The position numbers and the translations under genes were made by a program. A stretch of DNA of 33,036 nucleotides from Bradyrhizobium sp. Ai1a-2 (GTDB lineage: Bacteria; Pseudomonadota; Alphaproteobacteria; Rhizobiales; Xanthobacteraceae), in the NCBI RefSeq assembly GCF_000426245.1, contig NZ_AUEZ01000085.1:1-33036 (forward strand). Reading direction: 5' to 3'. Positions 23,952 to 32,936 of the stretch are shown piece by piece. The first letter of the stretch is position 1, and each line of letters opens with the position of its first letter. The notes beneath the pieces were generated by a model, which was not told the DNA's origin, did not search any database, and saw only the letters and a program-made list of their open reading frames with translations.

Positions 23952-25169
23952 ATGAGACGGATTCTTCTTTTCGTTGCCGGCATCATCGTTGGCGGCGGCC
24001 TGGGCATCGCGATCTGGTCGCAATGGCCGCTATCCGGAATACCAGCGCCGCAAGAAACGTCGACGACCGGAACGGCAAAAGCCGAAAGCGAGGATCACGG
24101 TACCGAGCACATCGCGCTGAGCGACGAGCAGATCAGCGATGCCGGCATCAAGCTGGCGCCGGCCGCGGGCGGTACGCTCAAGCGTCACTTCCTGGCGCCA
24201 GGCTCGCTTATTCCCGACGCCGACCACGTCGGCCGCGTCTCCGTGCGCGTACTGGCGACAGTCGCCGAACTGCGCAAGCGCCTGGGCGACAGCGTCGAAA
24301 AAGGTGAGATCGTCGCCGTGATCGAAAGCCGCGAGGTGGCGGACGCCAAGAGCGAATACCTCGCCGCGCGGCTGACCAACGATCTGCAGCAGACGCTCTA
24401 CAACAGACAAAAGTCCTTGGCCGAAAGCCGGGCCATGTCGGAAAACGAATTCCTGCGGACCCAACTGGCCGCCAACGACGCTCGCATCAAGCTCGACGGC
24501 GCCAGGCAAAAGCTGTTCGCGCTGGGGCTGTCCGAAAAGGAGATCGCCGACCTTCCGAGCCAGCCACCGGAAAGCCTGCGCGAACAGTATTTGCGTGCGC
24601 CGATCTCGGGCCGGGTCTCGGAGCGGCGCGTCGACCTCGGCGGGCTGATCGGCCGCGAGGGGCAGGAAAGCGAGCTGTTCGTCATCGTCAATCTCGACGA
24701 TATCTGGGTCGATCTCGCCGTCTCCCCCGAGGACATCGCCGCCGTGCACGAGGGCGGACTGGTCACGATCCGCGCGATCGGCAGCGACGACGAAGCGGTC
24801 GCGCGGGTGATCTTTGTGAGCCCCCTGCTCGATCGCGAGACCCGCAACGCCCGGGTCATCGCAACCCTGCCGAACCGGGATCACCGATGGAGGCCTGGCA
24901 CTTTCGTCACCGCCGAAGTGCCGCTCGGCGGCGAGCCGTCAAAGGTGATCGTCTCGAAGAAAGCGCTGCAGACCGTCAGGGGCAACGCCACGATATTCGT
25001 GCGCGACGCCGAAGGGTTTGAGGCGCGACAGGTGCGTACGGGTCGCGAGGATGATGACGACGTCGAGATCGTGAGCGGTCTTTCGCCGGGTGAGACGATC
25101 GCCATCGCCAACACATTCACGCTCAAGGCCGAGCTGGAAAAGGCCGAAGCGGAGCACGGCCATGATTGA
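23952..25169 (+). CDS. czcB: Heavy-metal RND efflux periplasmic adaptor (CzcB/CusB type)
   Basis: A 405-residue membrane-fusion protein. The N-terminal anchor (RRILLFVAGIIVGGGLGIAIWSQ) is followed by a hydrophilic acidic/His stretch (ESEDHGTEH), the lipoyl/barrel-sandwich halves (VSVRVLATVAELRKRLGDSVEKGEIVAVIESREVADAKSEY and RAPISGRVSERRVDLGGLIG), an alpha-hairpin between them (about 140-200) and beta-barrel and proximal domains. The tail ends in EKAEAEHGHD, a typical CzcB ending with a possible metal site. It connects the inner-membrane pump to an outer-membrane channel. GGAAGG stands 5 bases before the ATG. The downstream pump gene starts within its last codons (8-base overlap). Confidence 0.92.
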   Translation: MRRILLFVAGIIVGGGLGIAIWSQWPLSGIPAPQETSTTGTAKAESEDHGTEHIALSDEQISDAGIKLAPAAGGTLKRHFLAPGSLIPDADHVGRVSVRVLATVAELRKRLGDSVEKGEIVAVIESREVADAKSEYLAARLTNDLQQTLYNRQKSLAESRAMSENEFLRTQLAANDARIKLDGARQKLFALGLSEKEIADLPSQPPESLREQYLRAPISGRVSERRVDLGGLIGREGQESELFVIVNLDDIWVDLAVSPEDIAAVHEGGLVTIRAIGSDDEAVARVIFVSPLLDRETRNARVIATLPNRDHRWRPGTFVTAEVPLGGEPSKVIVSKKALQTVRGNATIFVRDAEGFEARQVRTGREDDDDVEIVSGLSPGETIAIANTFTLKAELEKAEAEHGHD

Positions 25170-28100
25170 GGGGATCATCGGCTTCTCCATTCACCGCCGC
25201 TGGGTGATCGTCGCGCTCTGCGCCATCGTCATGGCGCTCGGCGGCTTTGCGCTGACGAGAGTGTCGATCGACGCGGTGCCCGACATCACCAACAAGCAGG
25301 TGCAGATCAACACCACGGCCCATGCGCTGTCGCCGCTGGAAATCGAGAAGCAGGTAACCTTTCCGGTCGAGACAGCGCTCGCCGGGGCGCCCGGCCTCGA
25401 GAGCACACGCTCGCTGTCGCGCAACGGCTTTTCGCAGGTGACCGCAGTCTTCAGCGAAGGCACCGATATCTACTTCGCGCGCCAGCAGGTCACCGAACGC
25501 CTTGCCGAAGTCCGCGCGCGCCTGCCGCAAGGCATCGAGCCGCGGATCGGTCCGGTCTCGACCGGGCTCGGCGAGATCTACATGTGGACCGTTCGCTTCG
25601 CCGACAAACCGGTCGAAGCCGACGGCGTGGCGGGCCTGCAGCGCGACGGCAGCTTCGTCACCAGCGACGGAGCACGGCTCAAGGGCGACATCGAGAAGAA
25701 CGCCTATCTGCGTACCGTGCAGGACTGGATCATCCGGCCGCAGATCAAGACCGTTCCCGGCGTTGCCGGCGTCGATACGATCGGCGGCTATCTCAAGCAG
25801 TACCAGGTCCATCCGGATGCGGCCAAGCTGATCGCGCTCGGCTTGACCTTTGCCGATGTTGCAAACGCGATCGAGACCAACAATGTCAGCCGCGGCGCGC
25901 GTTACATCGAAAAGAACGGCGAAGGCTTTGTCGTGCGCTCCGGTGGTCGCATCGAGAACATGGAGGAGCTCGGCGCCATCGTCGTCACCACGCGCGGCGG
26001 CGTTCCGGTGCGGATCCGCGACATCGCGAGCGTCACGATCGGGGGCGAGAGCCGCACCGGCAGCGCCAGCGAGAACGGCCACGAGGTGGTGGTCGGTACG
26101 GCGCTGATGCTGATCGGCGCCAACAGCCGTACCGTGTCGTCGGCGGTCGACGCTCGGCTGCGCGAGATCGCGCCGACGCTGCCGCCCGGTGTCGAGGTCA
26201 AGACCGTACTCAATCGCACTCAACTGGTCGATGCCACCGTCAGGACGGTTGCGACCAATCTGAGCGAGGGTGCGCTATTGGTCATCGCAGTGCTGTTTGT
26301 CCTGCTGGGCAATTTTCGCGCAGCGTTGATCACCGCATTGGTGATCCCCGTGGCGATGCTGATGACCGCCATCGGCATGTGGCAGGGCCGCATCAGCGCC
26401 AATCTGATGAGCCTGGGCGCGCTCGATTTCGGCCTGATCGTCGATGGCGCCGTCATCATCACCGAGAACAGCCTGCGCCATCTGGCGGAACGGCAGCGCG
26501 AACTCGGACGTGTCCTCTCCCGCGACGAACGGCTGGCCACGGTGCGCGCCTCCGCGGTCGAGATGATCCGCCCGAGCCTGTACGGACAAGCCATCATCCT
26601 CCTGGTTTACGTGCCGCTCCTCACCTTCACCGGCGTCGAAGGCAAGATGTTCACACCGATGGCCGTGACGGTGATCCTGGCATTGGCATCGGCTTTCGTC
26701 CTGTCGCTGACGCTTGTCCCGGCCGCGATCGCCATTGCCGTGACCGGACGCGTTCAGGAGCATGAAAGCAGGCTCGTTACGGCTTTGAAGCGCCTGTACC
26801 GGCCACTGTTACGCTATGCGATTGCCGCGCCGCTGCCCGTCATCGCAACGGCAGCCGTGCTGTTTGCTGTCGCACTGGCGGGCTTCGCGCGCCTCGGGCA
26901 GGAGTTCATCCCGTCGCTGGACGAAAAGAATATCGCCATGCATGCGCTGCGGATTCCCAGCACCGCGCTATCACAATCGCAGGCGATGCAGCTTGCGGTC
27001 GAGAACGCCGTCAGCCGTCTGCCGCAGGTCGCCTTCGTCTTCTCCAAGACTGGCACGGCCGAGGTCGCGAGCGACCCGATGCCACCGAACGCGTCCGACA
27101 CCTTCATCATGCTCAAGCCACGCGATCAATGGCCGGATCCGTCGATGACGAAGGAGGAATTGCTCGAGCAAATCGCAAGATCGGTCAATCGCGTTCCCGG
27201 CAACGTCTATGAATTCACCCAGCCGATCCAGATGCGCTTCAATGAGCTTCTGGCCGGCGTTCGCGGCGACATCGCCATCAAGGTATTCGGCGACGAGTTC
27301 GAGCCGATGCTGAAAGCGGCGAACGAGGTGGCCTCGATCCTGCGCTCGGTGCATGGGGCGACCGATGTGAAGGTAGAGCAGGCCGGCGGCCTTCCTGTCC
27401 TCGAGATCAAGGTCGACCGTGCCGCGATCGCGCGCCGCGGTCTGAGCGCGGCGGCGGTGCAGGAGGTGATCGGCGCCGCCGTCGGCGGCCAGGACGCGGG
27501 CGTCGTGTTCGAGGGCGACCGTCGGTTCGACATCATCGTAAGGCTGCCGGAGGGCTTGCGATCCGACCTCGAGGCGCTCGGCAACCTTCCCGTGGCGCTG
27601 CCGAAGGCAACGCCCAATGCACCGGTCCAGAGCCTGCCGCTCAATCGGCTGGCGCGATTCTCCTTCACCGAGGGGCCGAACCAGATCAGCCGCGAGAACG
27701 GCAAGCGCCGCATCGTCATCACCGCCAACGTCCGCGGCCGCGACCTCGGCTCGGTCGTCGCGGAAGCTCAGGCCAAGGTCGGGCAGCAGGTCAAGCTGCC
27801 GCCCGGCTACTGGATGAGTTGGGGCGGACAGTTCGAAAACCTGGCCGCGGCCCGGCAAAGGCTCGGCATCGTTGTGCCGGCGTGCTTTGCGTTGATCTTC
27901 CTGCTGCTGCTGGCGGCCACGGGCTCGGCGCGCGATGCCCTGGTGGTGTTCAGCGCCGTTCCGCTGGCGCTCACCGGCGGCATCGCCGCGCTCTGGCTTC
28001 GCGGCATGCCGTTCTCGATCTCGGCGGCGGTCGGCTTCATCGCGCTGTCCGGCGTTGCCGTGCTGAACGGCCTTGTGATGTTGAGCCTGATCCGCAATCT

Positions 28101-28392
28101 CCATGAAGACGGCATGCCGCTCGGACAGGCGATCGAGAACGGCGCCCTCACCCGGCTTCGCCCGGTCGTGATGACCGCGCTCGTGGCGGCGCTCGGTTTC
28201 GTGCCGATGGCCTTCGCCACCGGCACCGGCGCAGAGGTGCAAAAGCCGCTGGCGACCGTCGTCATCGGCGGCCTGATCAGTGCCACCCTGCTGACGCTCG
28301 CCGTCCTCCCGGCGCTCTATGCACGGTTCGGGCGACGGGCTGAGCATGCTGCTGCCGGACTGCGCGGGCTACCCAAGGCGGCACACAACTGA
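25162..28392 (+). CDS. czcA: Heavy-metal RND efflux pump, CzcA/CusA family
   Basis: A 1076-residue proton-driven pump of the HME-RND family, exporting a divalent (Zn, Co, Cd, Ni) or, less likely, monovalent metal ion. The start MIEGIIGFSIHRRWVIVALC and RVSIDAVPDITNKQVQINT are the family signature. The proton relay is intact: Asp422, Asp428 and Glu435 in DFGLIVDGAVIITEN match Asp402, Asp408 and Glu415 of the Cupriavidus CzcA by spacing. Two sets of membrane helices (first, then about 340-560; second, about 890-1060) and two large periplasmic loops follow the standard plan. It is translationally coupled to the adaptor gene. No outer-membrane factor gene (czcC) is present on either side within the window. 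Substrate choice is not fixed by the sequence. Confidence 0.94.
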   Translation: MIEGIIGFSIHRRWVIVALCAIVMALGGFALTRVSIDAVPDITNKQVQINTTAHALSPLEIEKQVTFPVETALAGAPGLESTRSLSRNGFSQVTAVFSEGTDIYFARQQVTERLAEVRARLPQGIEPRIGPVSTGLGEIYMWTVRFADKPVEADGVAGLQRDGSFVTSDGARLKGDIEKNAYLRTVQDWIIRPQIKTVPGVAGVDTIGGYLKQYQVHPDAAKLIALGLTFADVANAIETNNVSRGARYIEKNGEGFVVRSGGRIENMEELGAIVVTTRGGVPVRIRDIASVTIGGESRTGSASENGHEVVVGTALMLIGANSRTVSSAVDARLREIAPTLPPGVEVKTVLNRTQLVDATVRTVATNLSEGALLVIAVLFVLLGNFRAALITALVIPVAMLMTAIGMWQGRISANLMSLGALDFGLIVDGAVIITENSLRHLAERQRELGRVLSRDERLATVRASAVEMIRPSLYGQAIILLVYVPLLTFTGVEGKMFTPMAVTVILALASAFVLSLTLVPAAIAIAVTGRVQEHESRLVTALKRLYRPLLRYAIAAPLPVIATAAVLFAVALAGFARLGQEFIPSLDEKNIAMHALRIPSTALSQSQAMQLAVENAVSRLPQVAFVFSKTGTAEVASDPMPPNASDTFIMLKPRDQWPDPSMTKEELLEQIARSVNRVPGNVYEFTQPIQMRFNELLAGVRGDIAIKVFGDEFEPMLKAANEVASILRSVHGATDVKVEQAGGLPVLEIKVDRAAIARRGLSAAAVQEVIGAAVGGQDAGVVFEGDRRFDIIVRLPEGLRSDLEALGNLPVALPKATPNAPVQSLPLNRLARFSFTEGPNQISRENGKRRIVITANVRGRDLGSVVAEAQAKVGQQVKLPPGYWMSWGGQFENLAAARQRLGIVVPACFALIFLLLLAATGSARDALVVFSAVPLALTGGIAALWLRGMPFSISAAVGFIALSGVAVLNGLVMLSLIRNLHEDGMPLGQAIENGALTRLRPVVMTALVAALGFVPMAFATGTGAEVQKPLATVVIGGLISATLLTLAVLPALYARFGRRAEHAAAGLRGLPKAAHN

Positions 28393-28447
28393 TCGCCATG
28401 CGAAGTTCGGAGCGATGACTAGACAGTTCGACGGACATCGCGGCCCC

Positions 28448-28465
28448 ATGTAACAATTCTGTCAT
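28448..28465 (+). promoter_or_regulatory. Pho-box candidate
   Basis: ATGTAAC and CTGTCAT are placed 11 bases apart start to start, with AATT after the first. The known PhoB site consists of two such 7-base repeats (CTGTCAT-N4-CTGTCAT); the second repeat is perfect and the first has T, G, T and A in place. A TAAAC (-10-like) follows at 28476-28480, the right distance. It precedes an exported phosphodiesterase gene, a classic phosphate-starvation target. Confidence 0.6.
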
Positions 28466-28530
28466 ATAGCAAAACTAAACGGGTGCGACGATCGATCGCA
28501 GGAAGCTGCTTCTGACAGGGGGAAATGAAG

Positions 28531-30369
28531 ATGCGACGCACAATAACATTGCTATCGGCAGGCTTGATCACGCTCGCGGCCGGGGCCGCATCGGCTCAGA
28601 ACAATACGCCACGTAACGTGATCCTGTTCATCCCCGACGGCCTGCGCTCGCGCATCGTCAACCCGCAGACGGCGCCGGCGATGGCTGAAATCCGCGACAA
28701 GGGCGTCAACTTCAAGAACTCGCATTCGCTGTTTCCGACCTTCACTATGGCCAACAGCTCGGCGATGTCGACCGGCCACTATCTCGGCGACACCGGCACT
28801 TTCAGCAACACGATCTACACCGCGTATTCTTCGGCTCCCGCAGGCGACACCGTCGTGCCCTTCATCGAGAATGACGCGGTGCTGGCCGACATCGACGACC
28901 ATTTCAACGGCGACTACCTGAACGAAGAGACCATCCTGAAGATGGCGCGCGGCAAGGGATTCAGCACGGCGGCCATTGGCAAGGTCGGCCCGACGCTGCT
29001 GTTTGACCACACCGATCGCGGCAAGCACACCATCGTCTTCGACGATTCCACCGGCGGCAAGAACGGCGTCCCCGTGTCCGAGGAGGTGAAGGATGCGCTC
29101 ACCAAGGCCAACCTGCCGCTGACGACGCCCAGCCGCGGCGACAACGCCAAGGCCGGCGATGCCAAGACGCCCGGCACCACCGTCGCCAACGTCGCGCAGC
29201 AGGCCTATTTCGCCGATGTCGCCACCAAGGTGGTGCTGCCGATGTTCAAGGCGCGCAACAAGCCGTTTGTGCTGGTGTTCTGGTCGCGCGACCCTGACGG
29301 CAGCCAGCACAACACCGGCGACAGCCTCAACACGATCACGCCCGGCATCAACGGGCCGACCTCGATGGCCGGGATCAAGAACGCCGACGACAACCTCGCG
29401 CAGTTGCGCAAGGCGCTCGACGAGCTCGGGCTCGCCTCTTCGACCAACATCATCGTCTCCGCCGACCATGGCTTCTCGACGATCTCGAAGGAGAGCAAGA
29501 CCAGCCCCTCGGCCAAGATCTCCTACGACGACACGCCGAAGGATTTCCTGCCGATGGGCTTCCTGGCAATCGACCTCGCCAGGGCGCTGGAGCTGCCGCT
29601 GTTCGATCCCAACGACAAGAACGCGCGCGTCGCCGACAACGCCCATCCCAAGGCCGGCAACGGCGTGCTCGGCCAGGACCCCGCCAAGCCCGATGTTGTC
29701 GTGGCCACCAATGGCGGGTCGGACCTGATCTATCTGCCGAACCGGGACAAGAAGCTCGCCGGTCGCGTCATCAAGGCGCTGCTGGATCAGGACTATGTCA
29801 GCGGCCTCTTCGTCGATGACCGGCTCGGGCGCTTCCCCGGCACGCTGCCGATCTCCCAGCTCAATCTCAGGGGCAAGGCGACCACGCCGACGCCCTCGAT
29901 CGTGGTCAATTTCCGCTCCTGGTCGTCGGGCTGCGAGGAGCCGACCAATTGCTCGGTCCAGGTCGCCGATACGATCCTGCGCCAGGGCCAGGGCATGCAC
30001 GGCAGCTTCAGCCGCGGCGACACGCTGAACTTCATGGCGGCGATCGGACCCGACTTCAAATCCGGCTATGTCGATCCCCTTCCCGTCAGCAACGCTGACG
30101 TCGGCATGACCATCGCCAAGCTCCTGGACCTCCGCGCCAGCGCCAATGGCGGGCTGCTCGGCCGGGTGGTGTCGGAAGCGATCCCGAACGGCATCGTCCC
30201 GAAGATGGCCGACGGCACCATCACCTCGAAGCCGGCCGGCAACGGGCTGCGCACCGTCATCAAGTTCCAGCGCGTGCTGTCGACCCGCTATTTCGACGTC
30301 GCCGGTTTTCCGGGGCGGACGCTGGGGCTTGAGGTCGAGAGCGGCAAACAGAAAACGGCGGGGAAATAG
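28531..30369 (+). CDS. Exported type I phosphodiesterase/alkaline phosphatase-superfamily protein
   Basis: A 612-residue periplasmic phosphohydrolase of the nucleotide pyrophosphatase/phosphodiesterase part of the alkaline phosphatase superfamily. The signal peptide is MRRTITLLSAGLITLAAGAASA. Metal and active-site residues are Asp36 (FIPDGLR), the nucleophile Thr72 in FPTFTMANSSAMSTGH, the DPDGSQHN segment and SADHGF, all typical of the two-zinc centre. The natural substrate may be a phosphodiester or nucleotide. Of two adjacent ATGs (28525 and 28531) the second is chosen because AGGGGGA (28517-28523) is 7 bases away from it and only one from the first. A Pho-box candidate lies 65 bases upstream, suggesting induction under phosphate starvation. 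Confidence 0.9.
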   Translation: MRRTITLLSAGLITLAAGAASAQNNTPRNVILFIPDGLRSRIVNPQTAPAMAEIRDKGVNFKNSHSLFPTFTMANSSAMSTGHYLGDTGTFSNTIYTAYSSAPAGDTVVPFIENDAVLADIDDHFNGDYLNEETILKMARGKGFSTAAIGKVGPTLLFDHTDRGKHTIVFDDSTGGKNGVPVSEEVKDALTKANLPLTTPSRGDNAKAGDAKTPGTTVANVAQQAYFADVATKVVLPMFKARNKPFVLVFWSRDPDGSQHNTGDSLNTITPGINGPTSMAGIKNADDNLAQLRKALDELGLASSTNIIVSADHGFSTISKESKTSPSAKISYDDTPKDFLPMGFLAIDLARALELPLFDPNDKNARVADNAHPKAGNGVLGQDPAKPDVVVATNGGSDLIYLPNRDKKLAGRVIKALLDQDYVSGLFVDDRLGRFPGTLPISQLNLRGKATTPTPSIVVNFRSWSSGCEEPTNCSVQVADTILRQGQGMHGSFSRGDTLNFMAAIGPDFKSGYVDPLPVSNADVGMTIAKLLDLRASANGGLLGRVVSEAIPNGIVPKMADGTITSKPAGNGLRTVIKFQRVLSTRYFDVAGFPGRTLGLEVESGKQKTAGK

Positions 30370-30378
30370 CCCCCGCCG
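30346..30378 (-). terminator. Intrinsic terminator of the minus-strand gene at 30406
   Basis: On the minus strand CGGCGGGG (30378-30371) pairs perfectly with CCCCGCCG (30363-30356) around a 7-base loop, followed at once by TTTTCTGTTT (30355-30346). This is a standard rho-independent terminator, 28 bases after the stop of the gene at 30406. It overlaps the last codons and stop of the convergent phosphodiesterase gene, so the hairpin is also encoded in that message, where the T-run is missing. Confidence 0.75.
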
Positions 30379-30405
30379 CTGTTACCATTTTCGTTGTCGG
30401 GTGAC

Positions 30406-30978
30406 TTAGACCAACCCGATATCAAACACGTTCGGCAGCTGCACCAGTGGCAGCGCCGCGGCGCCGACCAGGGTGGCAACCATCGCGGCGAGCGCCTGGT
30501 TGGTGCGGCGCTTGCCGCGCATCTGGCTCGCGATCCACTCCAGCACCTTGGTGTCGATATTGGCGGCGTGCGTCGGCGCCCAGCTCTCGATGTCGGTATC
30601 CGGCGACAGCGCGACCGTGCGCGGCGGCACCGGCAGGCCGGACATCGAAGCGGCGTGATGCGCGACCGCCTTGGCCAGGAGGTCGTCGAAACGGCCATCG
30701 TCGCTGCGCTCGGCCGCGGCTTCGTTGATCTCGAACAGCGCTGCGACCTCCTCCCGGCTCACCGGCTGGTGCGCAACGGCGGAGGCAGTGAGGATGCGCA
30801 CGCACCAGGCGGCGTCATCAGCATCGAGCGCTCGGGAAAAGTGGATACGGCCCTTGGTGGTGGGGCCTTCGCCGGTGATCACGCCATCGCGTACGATGGT
30901 GAGGGCATGGGCGGCTGTCTTGCGGCAGGACGGTTGCAGGGCGACCACATCGGTCGCCTCGATACTAGGGGCAGACAT
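30406..30978 (-). CDS. Hypothetical protein, rhizobial type
   Basis: A 190-residue protein I do not recognise as a named family. A central acidic, helical part (ADDAAWCVRILTASA, SREEVAALFEINEAAAERSDD and FDDLLAKAVAHHAASMSG) looks like a compact helical domain and is reminiscent of unnamed rhizobial proteins with an 'EA.ALF.In.a......w..lf..Ai..h' pattern. The C-terminus has a weakly hydrophobic segment (ALAAMVATLVGAAALPLV) that might be a membrane helix. The Met at 30978 is chosen because the upstream in-frame Met (31020) has no ribosome binding site; the alternative adds 14 residues. It ends at an intrinsic terminator and stands alone on its strand. Confidence 0.7.
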   Translation of the reverse strand: MSAPSIEATDVVALQPSCRKTAAHALTIVRDGVITGEGPTTKGRIHFSRALDADDAAWCVRILTASAVAHQPVSREEVAALFEINEAAAERSDDGRFDDLLAKAVAHHAASMSGLPVPPRTVALSPDTDIESWAPTHAANIDTKVLEWIASQMRGKRRTNQALAAMVATLVGAAALPLVQLPNVFDIGLV

Positions 30979-31020
30979 AGCGAGACTTCTCAGTTCCTTA
31001 TTCCAGTCCAGCATTTCCAT

Positions 31021-31367
31021 GCCGGCGTAAACGAGTGGTTACCGATTCGAAACGACCGTTTCGACATTTGTACATAGTTGCCAATTGGTCGCTGTGACGG
31101 CTCTCACGGTTGGCGCCTATTAGCAGATCGGACCCGGGAGATGGGGACCATAAAAGGCAATTCCACGGCAATCCGTGGTCTTGCGGACGTTATGGGTTTT
31201 TTCGCCGCAGGCAGGCCGATCAAAAGAAGTTGCTCGCAGTTCCCTCACAAAACAGAATGATTTCACCTTTTAGCTAGAGTGGTTCACTTAAGCCGTTGCA
31301 GCGCCTATAATGTCCGTCACGCCAGAAACAAAATTCTTTAGCCACTTCAATGACATGAGGCAAAACC
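31021..31367. other. Structured non-coding region between divergent genes
   Basis: No gene is convincing here. The stretch has an 18-bp inverted repeat (TCGAAAC-GACC-GTTTCGA, 31047-31064) near the start of the left gene, and a longer hairpin at 31157-31184 (GCAA, 2-base bulges, CCACGG, tetraloop CAAT, CCGTGG, TTGC). A TTTTTT run at 31197-31202 is 12 bases after that hairpin. It also holds the peroxiredoxin promoter at 31283-31311. An unannotated small RNA is possible but not shown. Confidence 0.4.
31283..31311 (+). promoter_or_regulatory. Sigma-70-type promoter of the peroxiredoxin gene
   Basis: TTCACT (31283-31288) and a perfect TATAAT (31306-31311) are separated by 17 bases. Transcription would begin at about 31318, leaving a leader of about 50 bases before the ATG at 31368. 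The -35 hexamer matches four of six consensus positions. Confidence 0.6.
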
Positions 31368-32027
<660 letters not shown>

Positions 32028-32050
32028 CGGCCTGCGCCATCGATATCCGA

Positions 32051-32083
32051 CCATCATGCCCGACCTCGTGCCGGGCGTGATGG
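32051..32083 (+). terminator. Possible terminator hairpin after the peroxiredoxin gene
   Basis: CCATCATGCCCG (32051-32062) pairs with CGGGCGTGATGG (32072-32083), with one G-T pair and a 9-base loop. The following AGTTATTCC has few T residues, so it may end the mRNA with Rho or protect its 3' end. The gene stop is 24 bases upstream. Confidence 0.45.
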
Positions 32084-32285
32084 AGTTATTCCGAACTGCA
32101 TTTTCTACTTCCGGATTGCCCTCTCCGCCCAAGCCAGGGCCGCCATCGACTGCCGGCATCCCCACCTTCATCCGCGCGCGCTCGCCGCCTAGGCCAAAGT
32201 ACGCAATGCGCGGAGTGCGACGTCGATTTGACGCTTCCACGAATCCAGTTATCGTTGCGCTCTCGTTCAACTGTTGGGGGATGAT

Positions 32286-32588
32286 ATGGACGACGACAAG
32301 CCCGTAATCGATCTGGTGACCGACACGCTCGGCGCCACCGCAACGGCCACCACCGAAGCCGCCACGACAGCCGTGAAGAAGGTGCGGAAGGCCGCCAAGA
32401 AGGTGGCGAAGAAAGTAGCGGCGGCCAAGAAGAAGCGAGCGACGAAGACCAAGAAGGCTGGCAAGAAGGCCGCCAAGAAATCGGCAAAGAAAGCCAAGAA
32501 AGCGCCGAAGAAAACGGCCAAGAAGACGGCCAAGAAAACCACCAAGAAAACCACCAAGAAAAAGAAGGCCAAGAAGTCGAAGCGCTGA
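32286..32588 (+). CDS. Histone H1-like Lys/Ala-rich protein
   Basis: A 100-residue protein whose last two thirds are almost only Lys, Ala, Thr and Ser in AKK/TKK repeats (for example KKTAKKTAKKTTKKTTKKKK), like the tail of histone H1 and of the bacterial Hc1 and BpH1 proteins. The first 30 residues are acidic to neutral (DDDKPVIDLVTDTLGATATATT) and may form one helix. The tail should bind DNA or RNA without sequence preference and help pack the nucleoid. The ATG at 32286 is preferred; GGGGGA lies 4 bases upstream. A TTG at 32274 is in frame but within that site. The repeats make slippage-based length changes likely between strains. It is an unlinked single gene followed by repeats. Confidence 0.85.
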   Translation: MDDDKPVIDLVTDTLGATATATTEAATTAVKKVRKAAKKVAKKVAAAKKKRATKTKKAGKKAAKKSAKKAKKAPKKTAKKTAKKTTKKTTKKKKAKKSKR

Positions 32589-32615
32589 TTGCAGGCTACG
32601 GTCTCGCATCTCGCT

Positions 32616-32740
32616 GTCGTCCCCTGCGAAAGCAAGGGACCCACAACCACAGGGGAGTTGTTGTCGCGCGAGCAAGCGGTTGCAGCGGAGCGCATTACAA
32701 ATGCTTGTGGTTATGGGTCCCGGGGCAAGCCCGGGACGAC
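32616..32740. repeat. Intergenic inverted-repeat element 1
   Basis: The left arm (32616-32650) and the right arm (32707-32740) are imperfect inverted copies of about 34 bases, both beginning GTCGTCCC and including GGGACCCA and AACCAC, around a 56-base centre. Elements with these ends are scattered in Bradyrhizobium intergenic regions from memory. It lies 27 bases after the histone-like gene and could also help end its transcript. Confidence 0.75.
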
Positions 32741-32780
32741 GTGGGGATGAGTTCTGATTCAAATTTCAAACAGCGGTCCC

Positions 32781-32865
32781 GTAGGATGGGTAGAGCGAAG
32801 CGAAACCCCTCGCGATGGAGCACGCGGCGCGAATGATGGGTTTCGCTTCGCTCTACCCATCCTAC
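32781..32865. repeat. Intergenic inverted-repeat element 2 (perfect 28-bp arms)
   Basis: Bases 32781-32808 and 32838-32865 are perfect 28-bp inverted copies, starting GTAGGATGGGTAGAGCG and reading the same from the other end, around a 29-base centre. Its minus-strand translation gives the well-known spurious peptide GWVERSETHH, which marks this repeat family in many proteobacterial genomes. Confidence 0.9.
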
Positions 32866-32936
32866 GTGTGATTCAACAGCCGACGTGATTCCGCGTTCTC
32901 GCGGCATTCGCTGCCCGAGCTTTGCGTCACTTTCCA

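Noticed and set aside
26971..28347. 458-codon minus-strand frame opposite the RND pump
   Set aside because: It is a shadow of the pump gene, His/Arg/Gln-rich with no family features.
28552..30000. 482-codon minus-strand frame opposite the phosphodiesterase
   Set aside because: It is a shadow frame without ribosome binding site or domains; the other strand has a signal peptide and full active site.
31163..31202. Intrinsic terminator on the plus strand (hairpin then T6)
   Set aside because: The T-run starts 12 bases beyond the outer stem and 18 beyond the main stem, too far for a standard terminator.
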